The notes under the pieces are model-generated. The model saw nothing but the letters and a program-made list of their open reading frames with translations. It did not search any database and had not been told where the DNA came from. This document shows, piece by piece, positions 33,456 through 41,393 of a stretch of DNA of 44,453 bases. Source of the stretch: Deinococcus sp. (GTDB taxonomy: Bacteria; Deinococcota; Deinococci; Deinococcales; Deinococcaceae); NCBI RefSeq assembly GCF_025362455.1, contig NZ_JANYGJ010000053.1, positions 1 to 44,453 of the forward strand. Reading direction: 5' to 3'. The position numbers and the translations under genes are program-made. Each line of letters opens with the position of its first letter. The stretch's first letter is position 1.

Positions 33456-33626
33456 CTGTTGCTGTGCAGCGGCGCCGACGCGCAGGTGGTCGAGTACGCC
33501 CTGGCCCGCAGCGCCTCGCCCGCGCTGGTGGCCCGCCACATGACCGAGCTGCCTGACCGCGCCCTGCTGCAAGCCAAACTCAGCGAGTCTTACGCCCTGG
33601 AACTGGCCTCGGAGCGCGAAGATTGA
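33456..33626 (+). pseudogene. C-terminal fragment of a YhcG/DUF1016-type (PDDEXK) nuclease gene
   Basis: Beginning ten bases after the GH3 stop, an open frame without start codon encodes LLLCSGADAQVVEYALARS, then ALVARHMTELPDRALLQAKL, and ends at TGA 33624. This matches the very end of DUF1016/YhcG proteins, whose C-terminal domain is a PDDEXK-type nuclease fold. The upstream 300 or so residues, including the catalytic part, are gone; the GH3 gene lies there instead. The fragment is about 56 codons and is non-functional. Confidence 0.75.
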
Positions 33627-33719
33627 CCTTGACATCTAATCGCCGCCCCGCTGGCCACTTCCGGGCTCAAGCAGTGGGGTATGAGCACATCATTCGCGCC
33701 ATTGCCTGAGTCTGGCCAG

Positions 33720-34544
33720 TCAGCTCAGCGGGCGGCCTCCGTCTACCGCGATCACGTCGCCGGTGCTGAAGGTCAGGTGGGTGGCGCAGGCCAGCACGGC
33801 GCGTCCGACCTCCTCGGCGCGGGCGACACGGCCCAGCGGTGTCAGCGCGGCCTGGGCGGCCAGCACCTCCGGCATTCGCTGCGCGTATTCGCCGTCTACC
33901 CAGCCGGGCGAGACGCTCAGCACCCGGATACCTGGGGCCAATGCCCGGCCCAGGCTGCGGGTCAGGCTGTCGAGCGCCGCCTTGCTGGCGCAGTAGGCGA
34001 CGTTGCTGCCCACCCCGGTGCGCCCGGCCACCGAACTGATGTTGACCACCAGCCCGTTGCCGCTTTCCCTGAGCAGCGGCGCGAAGGCCCGCACGCAGGC
34101 GAACGGCCCCCGGACATTGACCTGCAAGATATTGTCGATCCACTCGTCGCTCAGGGCGTCGAGATCGGCGTGGGGCACCGGCGTGGTGATACCGGCGTTG
34201 TTGACCAGCATGTCCAGGCGGCCCCCGGCGGCGCGAATATCGTCCGAGGCGGCGCCCAGCGCGGCGCTGTCGTCTACCGGGGTAAACACGGCCCGGTGCA
34301 GGCCGGGGCCGGGGAGAATATCGGCCAGCCCCTCGGCCCGCTCACGTCCGATTGCGTAACCGACCAGCACGGCGGCGCCCGCCCCCGCCAGCGCCGCGCA
34401 GATGGCCGCGCCGATGCCGCCCGCGCCGCCCGTGACCAGCGCCACCCGCCCAGCCAGTTCGCCGCTCACTGACGTCTGGGTCACGGTGTCCTGAGTCACA
34501 GTGCCCTGAGTCACAGTGCCCTGGGTCACGTCACCCCGGCTCAC
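33720..34544 (-). CDS. Short-chain dehydrogenase/reductase, last gene of the LacI-regulated operon
   Basis: 274 residues from GTG 34544, overlapping the regulator's stop by four bases. Conserved SDR parts: VALVTGGAGGIGAAI (cofactor loop), LVNNAG, the catalytic Ser in NISSVAG, YCASK (YxxxK) and a C-terminal VIAVDGG. An arm of about 30 residues precedes the fold; residues 6-25 are four VTQxT-type repeats made by a 15-bp DNA repeat. The true start may therefore be one of the later GTG codons. Probably oxidises an intermediate of the substrate handled by the operon. Confidence 0.88.
   Translation of the reverse strand: MSRGDVTQGTVTQGTVTQDTVTQTSVSGELAGRVALVTGGAGGIGAAICAALAGAGAAVLVGYAIGRERAEGLADILPGPGLHRAVFTPVDDSAALGAASDDIRAAGGRLDMLVNNAGITTPVPHADLDALSDEWIDNILQVNVRGPFACVRAFAPLLRESGNGLVVNISSVAGRTGVGSNVAYCASKAALDSLTRSLGRALAPGIRVLSVSPGWVDGEYAQRMPEVLAAQAALTPLGRVARAEEVGRAVLACATHLTFSTGDVIAVDGGRPLS
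34470..34529 (-). repeat. 15-bp tandem repeat, four copies, inside an SDR coding start
   Basis: On the coding strand units run GTGACCCAGGGCACT, GTGACTCAGGGCACT, GTGACTCAGGACACC and a diverged fourth. Being a multiple of three, the repeat keeps frame and supplies several GTG start codons. Confidence 0.9.
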
Positions 34545-35569
34545 GGCCTGGCCCCGCGCACCGAGCTGCGCCAGACCAGCTTGCCGGGGTGCAGGCGCAG
34601 GCCAGTGACCGGTTGATCGTTGCTCAGCGCCAGCAGTGAATCCTCGATCATGGCCGCCAGCGGCTGCTGGATGGTGGTCAGGCCGTAGGCCATGCGGGCG
34701 GATTCCTGAATGTCGTCGAAGCCGATCACGCCGACCTCCTCCGGAACGCGGCGGCCCAGTGCCCGCAGGGCGTCGAGCACGCCGATAGACACGATGTCGT
34801 TGGCGCCGAAAATGCCGTCCGGGCGCCCGCCTGCCGCGTGCAGGTCGAAGGTGGCCTGCACGCCCCAGTCGTACTGGAAGGCGCGGGACGGCGTGGCGAT
34901 GGGGCTCAGGCCGTGCTCGGCCAGGTGCCCGGTAAAGCCGCGCAGACGGTCCTGGTGCGTCGACGTTTCGGGATCGCCGCCGATGAAGGCCAGGTTGCGT
35001 GCCCCGCTGCCCAGCAGCACCTGGGCCGCCAGCCGCCCCCCGGCCTGGTTGTCGCAGGCCACCGAGAGGAGGTTCTGGCCCGGCAGGTGGCGGTTGAACA
35101 GCAGCACCGGAATGCCGCCTGAGCGCACGTCCCCCAGGCTCGGCGGCCTACTGGTCAGCCGGGTCGGGAAGACGATGGCCGCCTCGATCTGGTACGAGGC
35201 GGCCATGTCCAGCGTCTCCTGCACGTCGCGCTTTGAGTCGTGGGTCAGCAGCAGCGCCCGCTTGCCCCGCGCCTCCAGGGCCTGCGCGAACTGCGAGAGC
35301 GCCTGCGGGTAAAAGGGGTTGTGGAGGTCGCCCACGATCAAAGCCACGATGCCGCTGCGCTGGGTCGCCAGGCTGCGGGCAATGGCGTTGGGCTGGTAGC
35401 CGAGCCGCCGCGCCGTGTCGAGCACCCGCTGGCGCGTGGCCGGGCTGATCGAGGCGCCCGGCGTGAAGGCCCGCGACACCGCCGACTGCGACACGCCCGC
35501 CTCCTTTGAAACGTCGAGCGACGTGACCCGCGATAGGGTTGGGGCTGGGCTGAGCGGCCTTGTAGTCAT
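34541..35569 (-). CDS. LacI-family transcriptional repressor
   Basis: 342 residues. An N-terminal LacI helix-turn-helix (TSLDVSKEAGVSQSAVSRAFTPGASISPATRQRVLDTARRLGYQPN split over about 16-60; hinge NAIARSLATQRSG) is followed by a periplasmic-binding-protein-like effector domain with VALIVGDLHNPFY, AAIVFPTRL, GIFGANDIVSIGVLDALR and GVIGFDDI. It is the fifth gene of the cupin-to-SDR operon. Twin operators of LacI type (central CG) lie at 39245-39260 and 39641-39656, so it probably represses its own operon and the divergent importer. A five-codon frame (ATG 35583, MTTQL) ends in ATGA overlap with its start. Confidence 0.9.
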   Translation of the reverse strand: MTTRPLSPAPTLSRVTSLDVSKEAGVSQSAVSRAFTPGASISPATRQRVLDTARRLGYQPNAIARSLATQRSGIVALIVGDLHNPFYPQALSQFAQALEARGKRALLLTHDSKRDVQETLDMAASYQIEAAIVFPTRLTSRPPSLGDVRSGGIPVLLFNRHLPGQNLLSVACDNQAGGRLAAQVLLGSGARNLAFIGGDPETSTHQDRLRGFTGHLAEHGLSPIATPSRAFQYDWGVQATFDLHAAGGRPDGIFGANDIVSIGVLDALRALGRRVPEEVGVIGFDDIQESARMAYGLTTIQQPLAAMIEDSLLALSNDQPVTGLRLHPGKLVWRSSVRGARP

Positions 35570-35583
35570 AGTTGGGTGGTCAT
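35566..35583 (-). other. Five-codon upstream ORF overlapping the LacI start (ATGA)
   Basis: ATG ACC ACC CAA CTA TGA; its stop shares bases with the regulator's ATG. A GGGGG-type sequence precedes it, whereas the regulator start itself has no ribosome site. It could couple translation, or be chance. Confidence 0.3.
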
Positions 35584-35651
35584 GCTTGAGCCCCCAGGAT
35601 AGTGTTGACGGTGGGGCGCGTCAGCGGGTAGGCATTCCCACTCCCGCCCGC

Positions 35652-36950
35652 TCAATCGGTGGACTGCACCAGTTCGGGTTTGCTGTAGCGCTCGACCCGC
35701 AGATCGGCCTGGCGCTGATGCCCGGCGAAGCCCTCGACGCCGCAGATCACCGAGGTGTGCCGCCCGATAATCACGCTGGCCTCGCGGGTGGCCCGCTGGT
35801 AGGTCACGGTTTTCAGATACTTGCCGACCCACAGCCCGCCGGTATAGCGCGCCGCCCGTCCGGTAGGCAGGATGTGGTTGGTGCCGATCACCTTGTCGCC
35901 GTAGGCCACGTTGGTTTCCGGCCCCAGAAACAGTGAGCCGTAGTTGGTCATGTGGGTCAGAAAGTAATCCGGGTCGCGGGTCAGCACCTGGACGTGCTCG
36001 CTGGCGATCTCGTCGGCCACGCGGACCATCTCGGCGTCGCTGTCGGCCAGGATGATCTGGCCGTAGTCGCGCCAGGCGGCTGAGGCGACCTCGGCGGTGG
36101 CCAGCACCGTGAGCTGGCGCTCGATCTCGGCCACCACGGCGTTCGCCAACGTCTCGGAGGTGGTCAGCAGCACGGCGGGGCTGTTGGGGCCGTGTTCGGC
36201 CTGGCCCAGCAGGTCGGTGGCGACCATCTCGGCGTCCACCGAATCGTCGGCGATGATGAGCGTCTCGGTGGGTCCGGCCAGCAGGTCAATACCCACCTGG
36301 CCGAAGAGTTGGCGCTTGGCCTCGGCCACGTAGGCGTTGCCCGGCCCGACCAGCATGTCCACCGGGGCGATGCTCTGGGTGCCCAGTGCCAGGGCCGAGA
36401 GCGCCTGCACCCCGCCCATGATGTAGATCTCGTCGGCGCCCGCCAGGTGCATGGTCGCCACGGTGGCCGGGTAGGGCTGGCCGTCTTTGGGCGGCGTCAC
36501 CGCCACCACGCGCCCCACGCCCGCCACCTTGGCGGTGGCGACGCTCATCAGGGCGCTGGCGATCATCGGGTAGCGCCCACCGGGCACGTAGCAGGCCACC
36601 GAGTTCATCGGCAAGACCTTGTGGCCCAGCGTCACGCCGGGAATCGTCTCGATCTCGACCTCTCGAATGGAGGCCCGTTGCGCCTGTGCAAAAGTACGTA
36701 CTTGCGTCAGGCTGAAACGAATCGAGTCCAGCACCTCTGCGGGCACCTGCGCCACGGCGGCCTGAATCTGCTCGGCGCTCAGGCGAAAGGCGTCCGGGTT
36801 CCAGCCGTCGAACCGCTGTGACAGCTCGCGCAGGGCGTCGTCGCCGCGCTCCCGAATATCGGAGATGATGCCGCGCACCGTCTGCTGCACGCTGTCTTGC
36901 GCTCTAAGTTGCGTCTCAGGGTTCATGCCGGATTTCAGGATGCGTGTCAT
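35652..36950 (-). CDS. HisD-like (histidinol dehydrogenase family) NAD-dependent dehydrogenase
   Basis: 432 residues, with CGGAGGT before ATG 36950. All residues that bind zinc or act in catalysis in E. coli HisD have counterparts: Q250, H253, D352 and H411 for zinc, E318-H319 as general bases. However, the substrate region reads YGDKVIGTNHILPTGRAA and GGLWVGKYLKTVTYQR, as in HisD paralogues that are not histidine-biosynthetic (HpsN-like). It lies in a catabolic operon with an aldolase and a repressor. It probably oxidises a primary alcohol to a carboxylate in two NAD steps; sulfopropanediol is one known substrate of such paralogues, but the substrate here is unknown. Confidence 0.87.
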   Translation of the reverse strand: MTRILKSGMNPETQLRAQDSVQQTVRGIISDIRERGDDALRELSQRFDGWNPDAFRLSAEQIQAAVAQVPAEVLDSIRFSLTQVRTFAQAQRASIREVEIETIPGVTLGHKVLPMNSVACYVPGGRYPMIASALMSVATAKVAGVGRVVAVTPPKDGQPYPATVATMHLAGADEIYIMGGVQALSALALGTQSIAPVDMLVGPGNAYVAEAKRQLFGQVGIDLLAGPTETLIIADDSVDAEMVATDLLGQAEHGPNSPAVLLTTSETLANAVVAEIERQLTVLATAEVASAAWRDYGQIILADSDAEMVRVADEIASEHVQVLTRDPDYFLTHMTNYGSLFLGPETNVAYGDKVIGTNHILPTGRAARYTGGLWVGKYLKTVTYQRATREASVIIGRHTSVICGVEGFAGHQRQADLRVERYSKPELVQSTD

Positions 36951-36974
36951 GGTGGACCTCCGTAGGTGGGTTGT

Positions 36975-37784
36975 TCAGTAACTCGTTGTGGACGGTCTGG
37001 GCGGCGCCTTAGCCCGCAGGTCGTCCAGCACGGCGCGGGCGGCCCCGCCCAGCAGCGCGAAGTCCGATCCGGCGGTCACGAAACGGTAACCGAGCGACGT
37101 GGCCAGCCGCGCCAGCTCGCCGCCCTGGGTGAAGATGCCGGGAATCAGGCCGCGCTGAGCAGTCTGGGCCGCGATTCGGGCCACCGCGTCGGTGATTTCA
37201 CCCGTTGAGAAGTCCAGCGTGGCCGCGCCGCTCAGGCTCAGGCTCAGGTCTGCCGGGCCGACGTAGACGCCGCTGAGGCCGGGCGTGTCCAGAATCGCCT
37301 CCAGGTTGCCCAGCGCCTGGGCGGTCTCGATCATGGCGAAGATCAGCGTCTGGGTATCGGCGCGAACCGGATAGTCGTCGCCGTAGAGCATTCGGGCGCG
37401 GGTCGGGCCGTAGCTGCGCGTTCCCTGGGGTGCGTAGCGGCAGGCCGAGACGAGTTGCCGGGCCTGCTCGGCGGTGTCGATCATCGGGCAGATGACGCCT
37501 GCGGCCCCGGCGTCGAGGGCTCGCATCAGGTCCGGTGGGTGCAGCCAGGGCACCCGCACCAGCGCGGCGGCGGGCGTGGCGCCGATGGCCTGGAGGGTGC
37601 CCACCAGCCCGCCGTCTCCGATCAGGCCGTGTTGCAAGTCGATGGTCAGGGCGTCGTACCCGGCCCGGCCCATCAGCTCGGCGCTGACCCCGCCCGGCAG
37701 GTGCAGCCAGCCGTTGAAGACGGTCTCGCCCGCGCTCAGGCGGGTGTGCAGCCGCGCCAGGGCGTCAGGCATGAGCAAGCTCAC
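36975..37784 (-). CDS. HpcH/HpaI-family class II aldolase
   Basis: 269 residues if started at GTG 37784 (overlapping the hydrolase); ATG 37772 is the alternative, and neither has a clear ribosome site. Family marks: NGWLHLPGGVSAELMGRAGYD, ALTIDLQHG (catalytic His), AGVICPMIDTAEQA, the metal ligand Glu in FAMIET, and YVGPADLSLSLSG with the second metal ligand Asp. These enzymes cleave 2-keto-3-deoxy or 2-keto-4-hydroxy acids into pyruvate and an aldehyde. In this operon it probably splits the acid formed by the dehydrogenases. Confidence 0.9.
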   Translation of the reverse strand: MSLLMPDALARLHTRLSAGETVFNGWLHLPGGVSAELMGRAGYDALTIDLQHGLIGDGGLVGTLQAIGATPAAALVRVPWLHPPDLMRALDAGAAGVICPMIDTAEQARQLVSACRYAPQGTRSYGPTRARMLYGDDYPVRADTQTLIFAMIETAQALGNLEAILDTPGLSGVYVGPADLSLSLSGAATLDFSTGEITDAVARIAAQTAQRGLIPGIFTQGGELARLATSLGYRFVTAGSDFALLGGAARAVLDDLRAKAPPRPSTTSY

Positions 37785-38463
37785 GGAGCAGCGTCGAGAC
37801 GGCCTGCGGGGCGTCCAGCGGCAGGTAATGCCCGGCGCCGGGAATGAGCTGAACGTCGGCCTGCAAAGCCAGCGCGGCCATTTCGCGCACCAGTGACGGT
37901 GGTGTCACCGTATCAGCCTGGCCGACGTTCAGCGTCAGCGGGCCGCTGTAGCTGGCCAGCGTCGGGCGGCTGTCGGGGCGGGAGCGGAGCATGTTCAACT
38001 GCTCCAGAAACGCCTCCGGTCCGACCACATAAGCCATGTCGAGCACCGTCTGACGGTGAGGTCCAGAGCTTCCAGCCAGGTTCGCCGCCACCTCGCCGAA
38101 GCGTCCGGCCCGCACCTGCTGCTCCTGCTGCGCCCAGACTTCGAGCTGTGCCGCCGTGGGCGCGTGTGGATTGGCGCTGAGCAGGCTCAGTCGGGCGACC
38201 CGCTCCGGCGCTCGGCGCAACACCTCGAAGGCCAGGACGGCGCCCAGCGAGAAGCCCAGCAGATGAAAGCGTTCGGGCGCCCCCCGCAAGATCAGCGCCG
38301 CCGCGTGCTGAAGCGAGTTGCCGCGCACTGCCCCCACCACCTGCGCCCCGGCGGGCAACGCCACGCCCGCCCACAGCGCCGCGCCGCACAGCGTGCCGGG
38401 CAGCAGCACCGTGGGCAGCGCCAGCAAGCTGGTCAGCGGCAGCACCGGCGGCGAGGCGCTCAC
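37765..38463 (-). CDS. Alpha/beta hydrolase
   Basis: 232 residues from GTG 38463, two bases after the cupin stop. The fold is shown by LPGTLCGAALW (oxyanion region), the nucleophile elbow GFSLGA (about 70-75), the acid region NVGQADTVTPP and the catalytic His in GAGHYLPLD. Family members cleave esters, lactones or C-C bonds. In this operon it may open a lactone made by the dehydrogenases; substrate unknown. Cytoplasmic. Confidence 0.87.
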   Translation of the reverse strand: MSASPPVLPLTSLLALPTVLLPGTLCGAALWAGVALPAGAQVVGAVRGNSLQHAAALILRGAPERFHLLGFSLGAVLAFEVLRRAPERVARLSLLSANPHAPTAAQLEVWAQQEQQVRAGRFGEVAANLAGSSGPHRQTVLDMAYVVGPEAFLEQLNMLRSRPDSRPTLASYSGPLTLNVGQADTVTPPSLVREMAALALQADVQLIPGAGHYLPLDAPQAVSTLLRELAHA

Positions 38464-38465
38464 GC

Positions 38466-39107
38466 TCAGGTGTCCCCGAACTGGGCCAGCATTTTTGCTT
38501 CGAGTTCGGCGAAGTTGCCCGGCTTGATCATCTTGCCGTTCTCGCTGGCCTCGAAGCCGTGCTCGCGGGCCTGGCGGATGACCTCCGGCGCCCAGTAGGG
38601 GTCTTTGCCCTGGTAGACCTCATGCTTTTCGAGCACCGCGAAAATCCAGCTCTCGCCCTCGTCGATGCACTCGAAACCCCGCCAGAGCTGGGCCGGGATG
38701 GTGATGTAGTCGAACTCGTTCAGGATGGTCTCGCCGTCGATCTTGTCGGGCGAGGCGCCCCAGTAAAAGCGCCACCGCCCCCGCAGCGGCAGAAACGACT
38801 CGATGTAGTCGTGGGTGTGGTAAGCCGGGCCGTTGCCCTGGCGGGCGCGGACCACGCCGACCTGGAAGCCGTGCGGCGAGCTGATGAACGGCTGATAGCT
38901 GTCGTTCTCGCTGGCGGTGTCGCCGATGACGGCGTAGTTGTGGCGCTGATGGCCGGGAATGATGCTGTCGATGAACATCAGCGCAATCGGGCGCGATTTC
39001 AGGTCGGCGAAACGCACCACGTTGCCGGTCATGGCGCCGAGGTCTTCCTGGGGTTGGTTGCTGGGTTGGCTGCTGGGCGGGGTGCTGGGGCCGGGGATGG
39101 GGGTCAT
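38466..39107 (-). CDS. Cupin-domain protein, first gene of the LacI-regulated operon
   Basis: 213 residues from ATG 39107, chosen for AGGAGA seven bases upstream. A Pro/Ser/Gln-rich start (about 1-25) precedes a single cupin barrel: GNGPAYHTHDYIESFLPLRG has the metal-binding HxH and downstream Glu, and the second motif region is near YITIPAQLWRGFE. Such proteins may be isomerases, dioxygenases or binding proteins; nothing fixes the reaction. As the first gene of the operon it is probably an enzyme of the same pathway. Confidence 0.85.
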   Translation of the reverse strand: MTPIPGPSTPPSSQPSNQPQEDLGAMTGNVVRFADLKSRPIALMFIDSIIPGHQRHNYAVIGDTASENDSYQPFISSPHGFQVGVVRARQGNGPAYHTHDYIESFLPLRGRWRFYWGASPDKIDGETILNEFDYITIPAQLWRGFECIDEGESWIFAVLEKHEVYQGKDPYWAPEVIRQAREHGFEASENGKMIKPGNFAELEAKMLAQFGDT

Positions 39108-39244
39108 AAGCTCTCCTGGCGAAGCGGGGGCGCGGCTGAGCTGACTGAGCTGGGCTGACTCTCGGCGCAGGGCTCTGGGAAGGGACGGCGTGAAACCGGT
39201 GGACGGCTGATGACCGGAGGACAGCACTCCCTCAGTCTCTGAAC

Positions 39245-39260
39245 TTGCATACGTATGCAT
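39245..39260 (-). promoter_or_regulatory. LacI-type operator of the cupin operon
   Basis: Reads ATGCATACGTATGCAA on the minus strand, with a 14-bp perfect palindrome TGCATACGTATGCA and the central CG usual for LacI-family sites. It directly follows the -10 box and would cover the transcription start. The same 16-mer occurs at 39641-39656. Confidence 0.85.
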
Positions 39261-39290
39261 ACCATAGGAGCCCTGTTTTGGATTTGTCAA
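39261..39290 (-). promoter_or_regulatory. Promoter of the cupin-to-SDR operon
   Basis: On the minus strand TTGACA (39290-39285), 18-base spacer, TATGGT (39266-39261), then the operator. It leaves an untranslated leader of about 150 bases. Confidence 0.8.
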
Positions 39291-39326
39291 GTCGGCAGCT
39301 AGTCGGCAGTATCTAGTCGGCAGTGG
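39290..39326. repeat. 11-14 bp direct repeat, three copies
   Basis: AGTCGGCAGCT, AGTCGGCAGTATCT and AGTCGGCAGTGG lie immediately upstream of the cupin operon's -35 box. Confidence 0.8.
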
Positions 39327-39398
39327 CGCCCGCCCCAGGTGTGCCGTTTGGTCGCCAGCGGTGTGATCTGCCGCAGCACTGTTCCAGTCGAGCTTGAC

Positions 39399-39430
39399 CT
39401 GACTGTGGCCTGACTGTGGCCTGGCTCTGG
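39399..39430. repeat. 11-bp tandem repeat, about three copies
   Basis: Two exact CTGACTGTGGC units and a diverged third, in the divergent intergenic region 39108-39965. That region otherwise holds the two promoter-operator pairs and no convincing gene. Confidence 0.75.
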
Positions 39431-39611
39431 GCAGACCGTGCTTCATAGGGACTCTGTAGGGAATCTGAGTGGTGCAGCGGCGCAACCCAAACTCTGTGCC
39501 AGTGCCTTACCCTCAAATTTATGAGAGGATGTGAGAAATGGTTCAATAATGACTCAAGCACGGCTGGCAGAGGCTTTAGCGCCGCCTAACAGCGATTGGC
39601 CTGACGTTATC

Positions 39612-39640
39612 TTGACGAATCTGAAGATGACGTGTACGGT
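39612..39640 (+). promoter_or_regulatory. Promoter of the ABC importer operon at 40-43 kb
   Basis: TTGACG (39612-39617), 17-base spacer, TACGGT (39635-39640), followed at once by the operator. The leader to the binding-protein start is about 320 bases. Confidence 0.75.
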
Positions 39641-39656
39641 ATGCATACGTATGCAA
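39641..39656 (+). promoter_or_regulatory. LacI-type operator of the ABC importer operon
   Basis: ATGCATACGTATGCAA, identical to the cupin-operon operator when both are read in the direction of transcription, and likewise adjoining the -10 box. Confidence 0.85.
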
Positions 39657-39748
39657 AGCGCAACAGGGAGGGCCGATGGCAAACCCAGGGTAGGACCGGT
39701 GCTCATATCGCTGGTCCTTCGACCAGACATCACCTTCGGCCACCTTGT

Positions 39749-39790
39749 TGTGAGGTCTGCGTCGTGAGGTCTATGTTGTGAGGTCTAGCT
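39749..39790. repeat. 14-bp tandem repeat, three copies
   Basis: TTGTGAGGTCTGCG, TCGTGAGGTCTATG and TTGTGAGGTCTAGC, within the long leader of the importer operon. Confidence 0.85.
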
Positions 39791-39965
39791 GGTCCAGGCT
39801 GACGCGAGTGCAGCGGCCTGATTCGAGACGTCCAGAGCAGTCCAGACCCGCCCTGAACCGCTGCGCTACCGTTGCCACACCCGGCAGCCACCTGCACTCC
39901 GCACCACCGACCCCAGCCGTTTTTCGATAGCCGTTACTCGATTCTGGCCCACTCCGGAGGCACCT

Positions 39966-41393
39966 ATGAACAGAGCAGATCCGAAGACCACCCCGCAGCG
40001 CACCGACAAGGCGACATCAGCGAGCAGTACCGGCTCACTGCTCCGGCAACGGGCCAAACTGGCGCTGGGCCTGGCAGGCGTGCTGGTGATCGGCTCGCTG
40101 GGGCCGGTGGCGCAGGCGCAGGGCAGCGTGCCGTACAGCCTCAAGTCGGGCAAGCCCTACAACGGCACCAAGCTCAAGTTCCTGATCTGCTGCGCCACCG
40201 CCGGACAATTCGCCCAGATGATCAAGCTGACGGCCCCCGGCGGTGAGTTCGAGAAACTGACCGGCATCACCGTGCAGTGGGAAAACACGCCGTATGAGTC
40301 GCTTCAGCAAAAAATTCTGATCGAGGCCACCACCGGCAGCACCTACGACGCGGTGGGCTGGGTCGATTCCTGGGGCGAGGCCTTCAAGCAGTACATGGTG
40401 CCGCTCAATGACCGTATCAAGGCCGACAAGATCAACCTGGCCGACTACCCCAAGGCGTACATCCAGGCGTCCAGCGACAAGGACGGCAACATCGTCGGCA
40501 TGCCGTTCCGGGGTCATCCGCTGGTGCTGTTTTACCGCAAGGACGTGCTCTCAGGTCTCAAGCTGCCGGTGCCCAAGACCTGGCAAGACGTGGTGCGCGA
40601 GTCCAAGGTCATTCAGCAAAAAGACCCCAAGCTCAGCGGCCTCTCGACCATGTACAAGGTGAGCGCCGGGCAAAACTTGTTTTCGTGGGTCAGTCTGCTG
40701 TGGGGCAACGGCGGCGACATTCTGGATAAGCAGGGCCACGCCGTGTTCAACAGCGCCAAGGGCATGCAGGCCACCCAGACCTACATCGACTTCATTCGCA
40801 AGGACAAGATCACTAACCCGGCGGCGACCACCTTCGCCGAGCCGGAAGCCTCCACCGAGTTCAAGCAGGGCCGGGCCGCCATGTGGGTGGGCTGGTGGTG
40901 GTACTACGCCCAGTTCTCCGATCCCAAAGCGGTCTCGGCGGACGTGCTGAACAACGTGGGCTTTGCGCCCGCGCCGGGCTGGGCGGGCGGCACCGCCGCC
41001 AACTACGCCCTGGTCTGGCCGCTGGGCATCTTCAAGAATTCCAAAAATCAGGACGCCGCCTGGGAGTTCATCAAGTACGTCAGCAGCACCGGCGTCCAGC
41101 AGAAAGTGGCGGCCAACCGCAGTATTCCGGCTGAGGCCGACAACACCATCGTGACCTTTTCGGGCATGAACAACGCCAAGGTCAACGCCGCCAACAACGG
41201 CATTCCCAAGGTCGGCGCGGCGGCGCTCAAGACCGCCCGCGCTCTGCCGCAGGTCAAAACCTGGGCTGAGATTCAGAGCGTGCTGGAAATCGGCGTCAAC
41301 AAGATGGCCAGCGGCGATGACGTCAAGGCGACGCTCGATCAGATGGCTACCGACGTGGACGCCATTCAGAAGCGCGGCGGCCTGTACCAGTAG
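39966..41393 (+). CDS. ABC sugar importer, solute-binding protein family 1
   Basis: 475 residues with GGAGG before ATG. The signal peptide is unusually late: about 30 polar/basic residues precede the hydrophobic segment LALGLAGVLVIGSLGPVAQA. The mature protein has KLKFLICCATAGQFAQMIK, FEKLTGITVQWENTPYESLQ, TYDAVGWVDSWGEAF, GMPFRGHPLVLFYRKDVL, AMWVGWWWYYAQ and AAWEFIKYVSS, all family-1 features. It is the first gene of an importer operon under the shared LacI-type operator, so its ligand is probably the inducer's parent compound and the substrate of the divergent catabolic operon. Confidence 0.92.
   Translation: MNRADPKTTPQRTDKATSASSTGSLLRQRAKLALGLAGVLVIGSLGPVAQAQGSVPYSLKSGKPYNGTKLKFLICCATAGQFAQMIKLTAPGGEFEKLTGITVQWENTPYESLQQKILIEATTGSTYDAVGWVDSWGEAFKQYMVPLNDRIKADKINLADYPKAYIQASSDKDGNIVGMPFRGHPLVLFYRKDVLSGLKLPVPKTWQDVVRESKVIQQKDPKLSGLSTMYKVSAGQNLFSWVSLLWGNGGDILDKQGHAVFNSAKGMQATQTYIDFIRKDKITNPAATTFAEPEASTEFKQGRAAMWVGWWWYYAQFSDPKAVSADVLNNVGFAPAPGWAGGTAANYALVWPLGIFKNSKNQDAAWEFIKYVSSTGVQQKVAANRSIPAEADNTIVTFSGMNNAKVNAANNGIPKVGAAALKTARALPQVKTWAEIQSVLEIGVNKMASGDDVKATLDQMATDVDAIQKRGGLYQ

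Noticed and set aside
35652..36950. Annotation as hisD of histidine biosynthesis
   Set aside because: No other his genes are present, the neighbours are catabolic, and the substrate-site sequence is that of non-biosynthetic paralogues.
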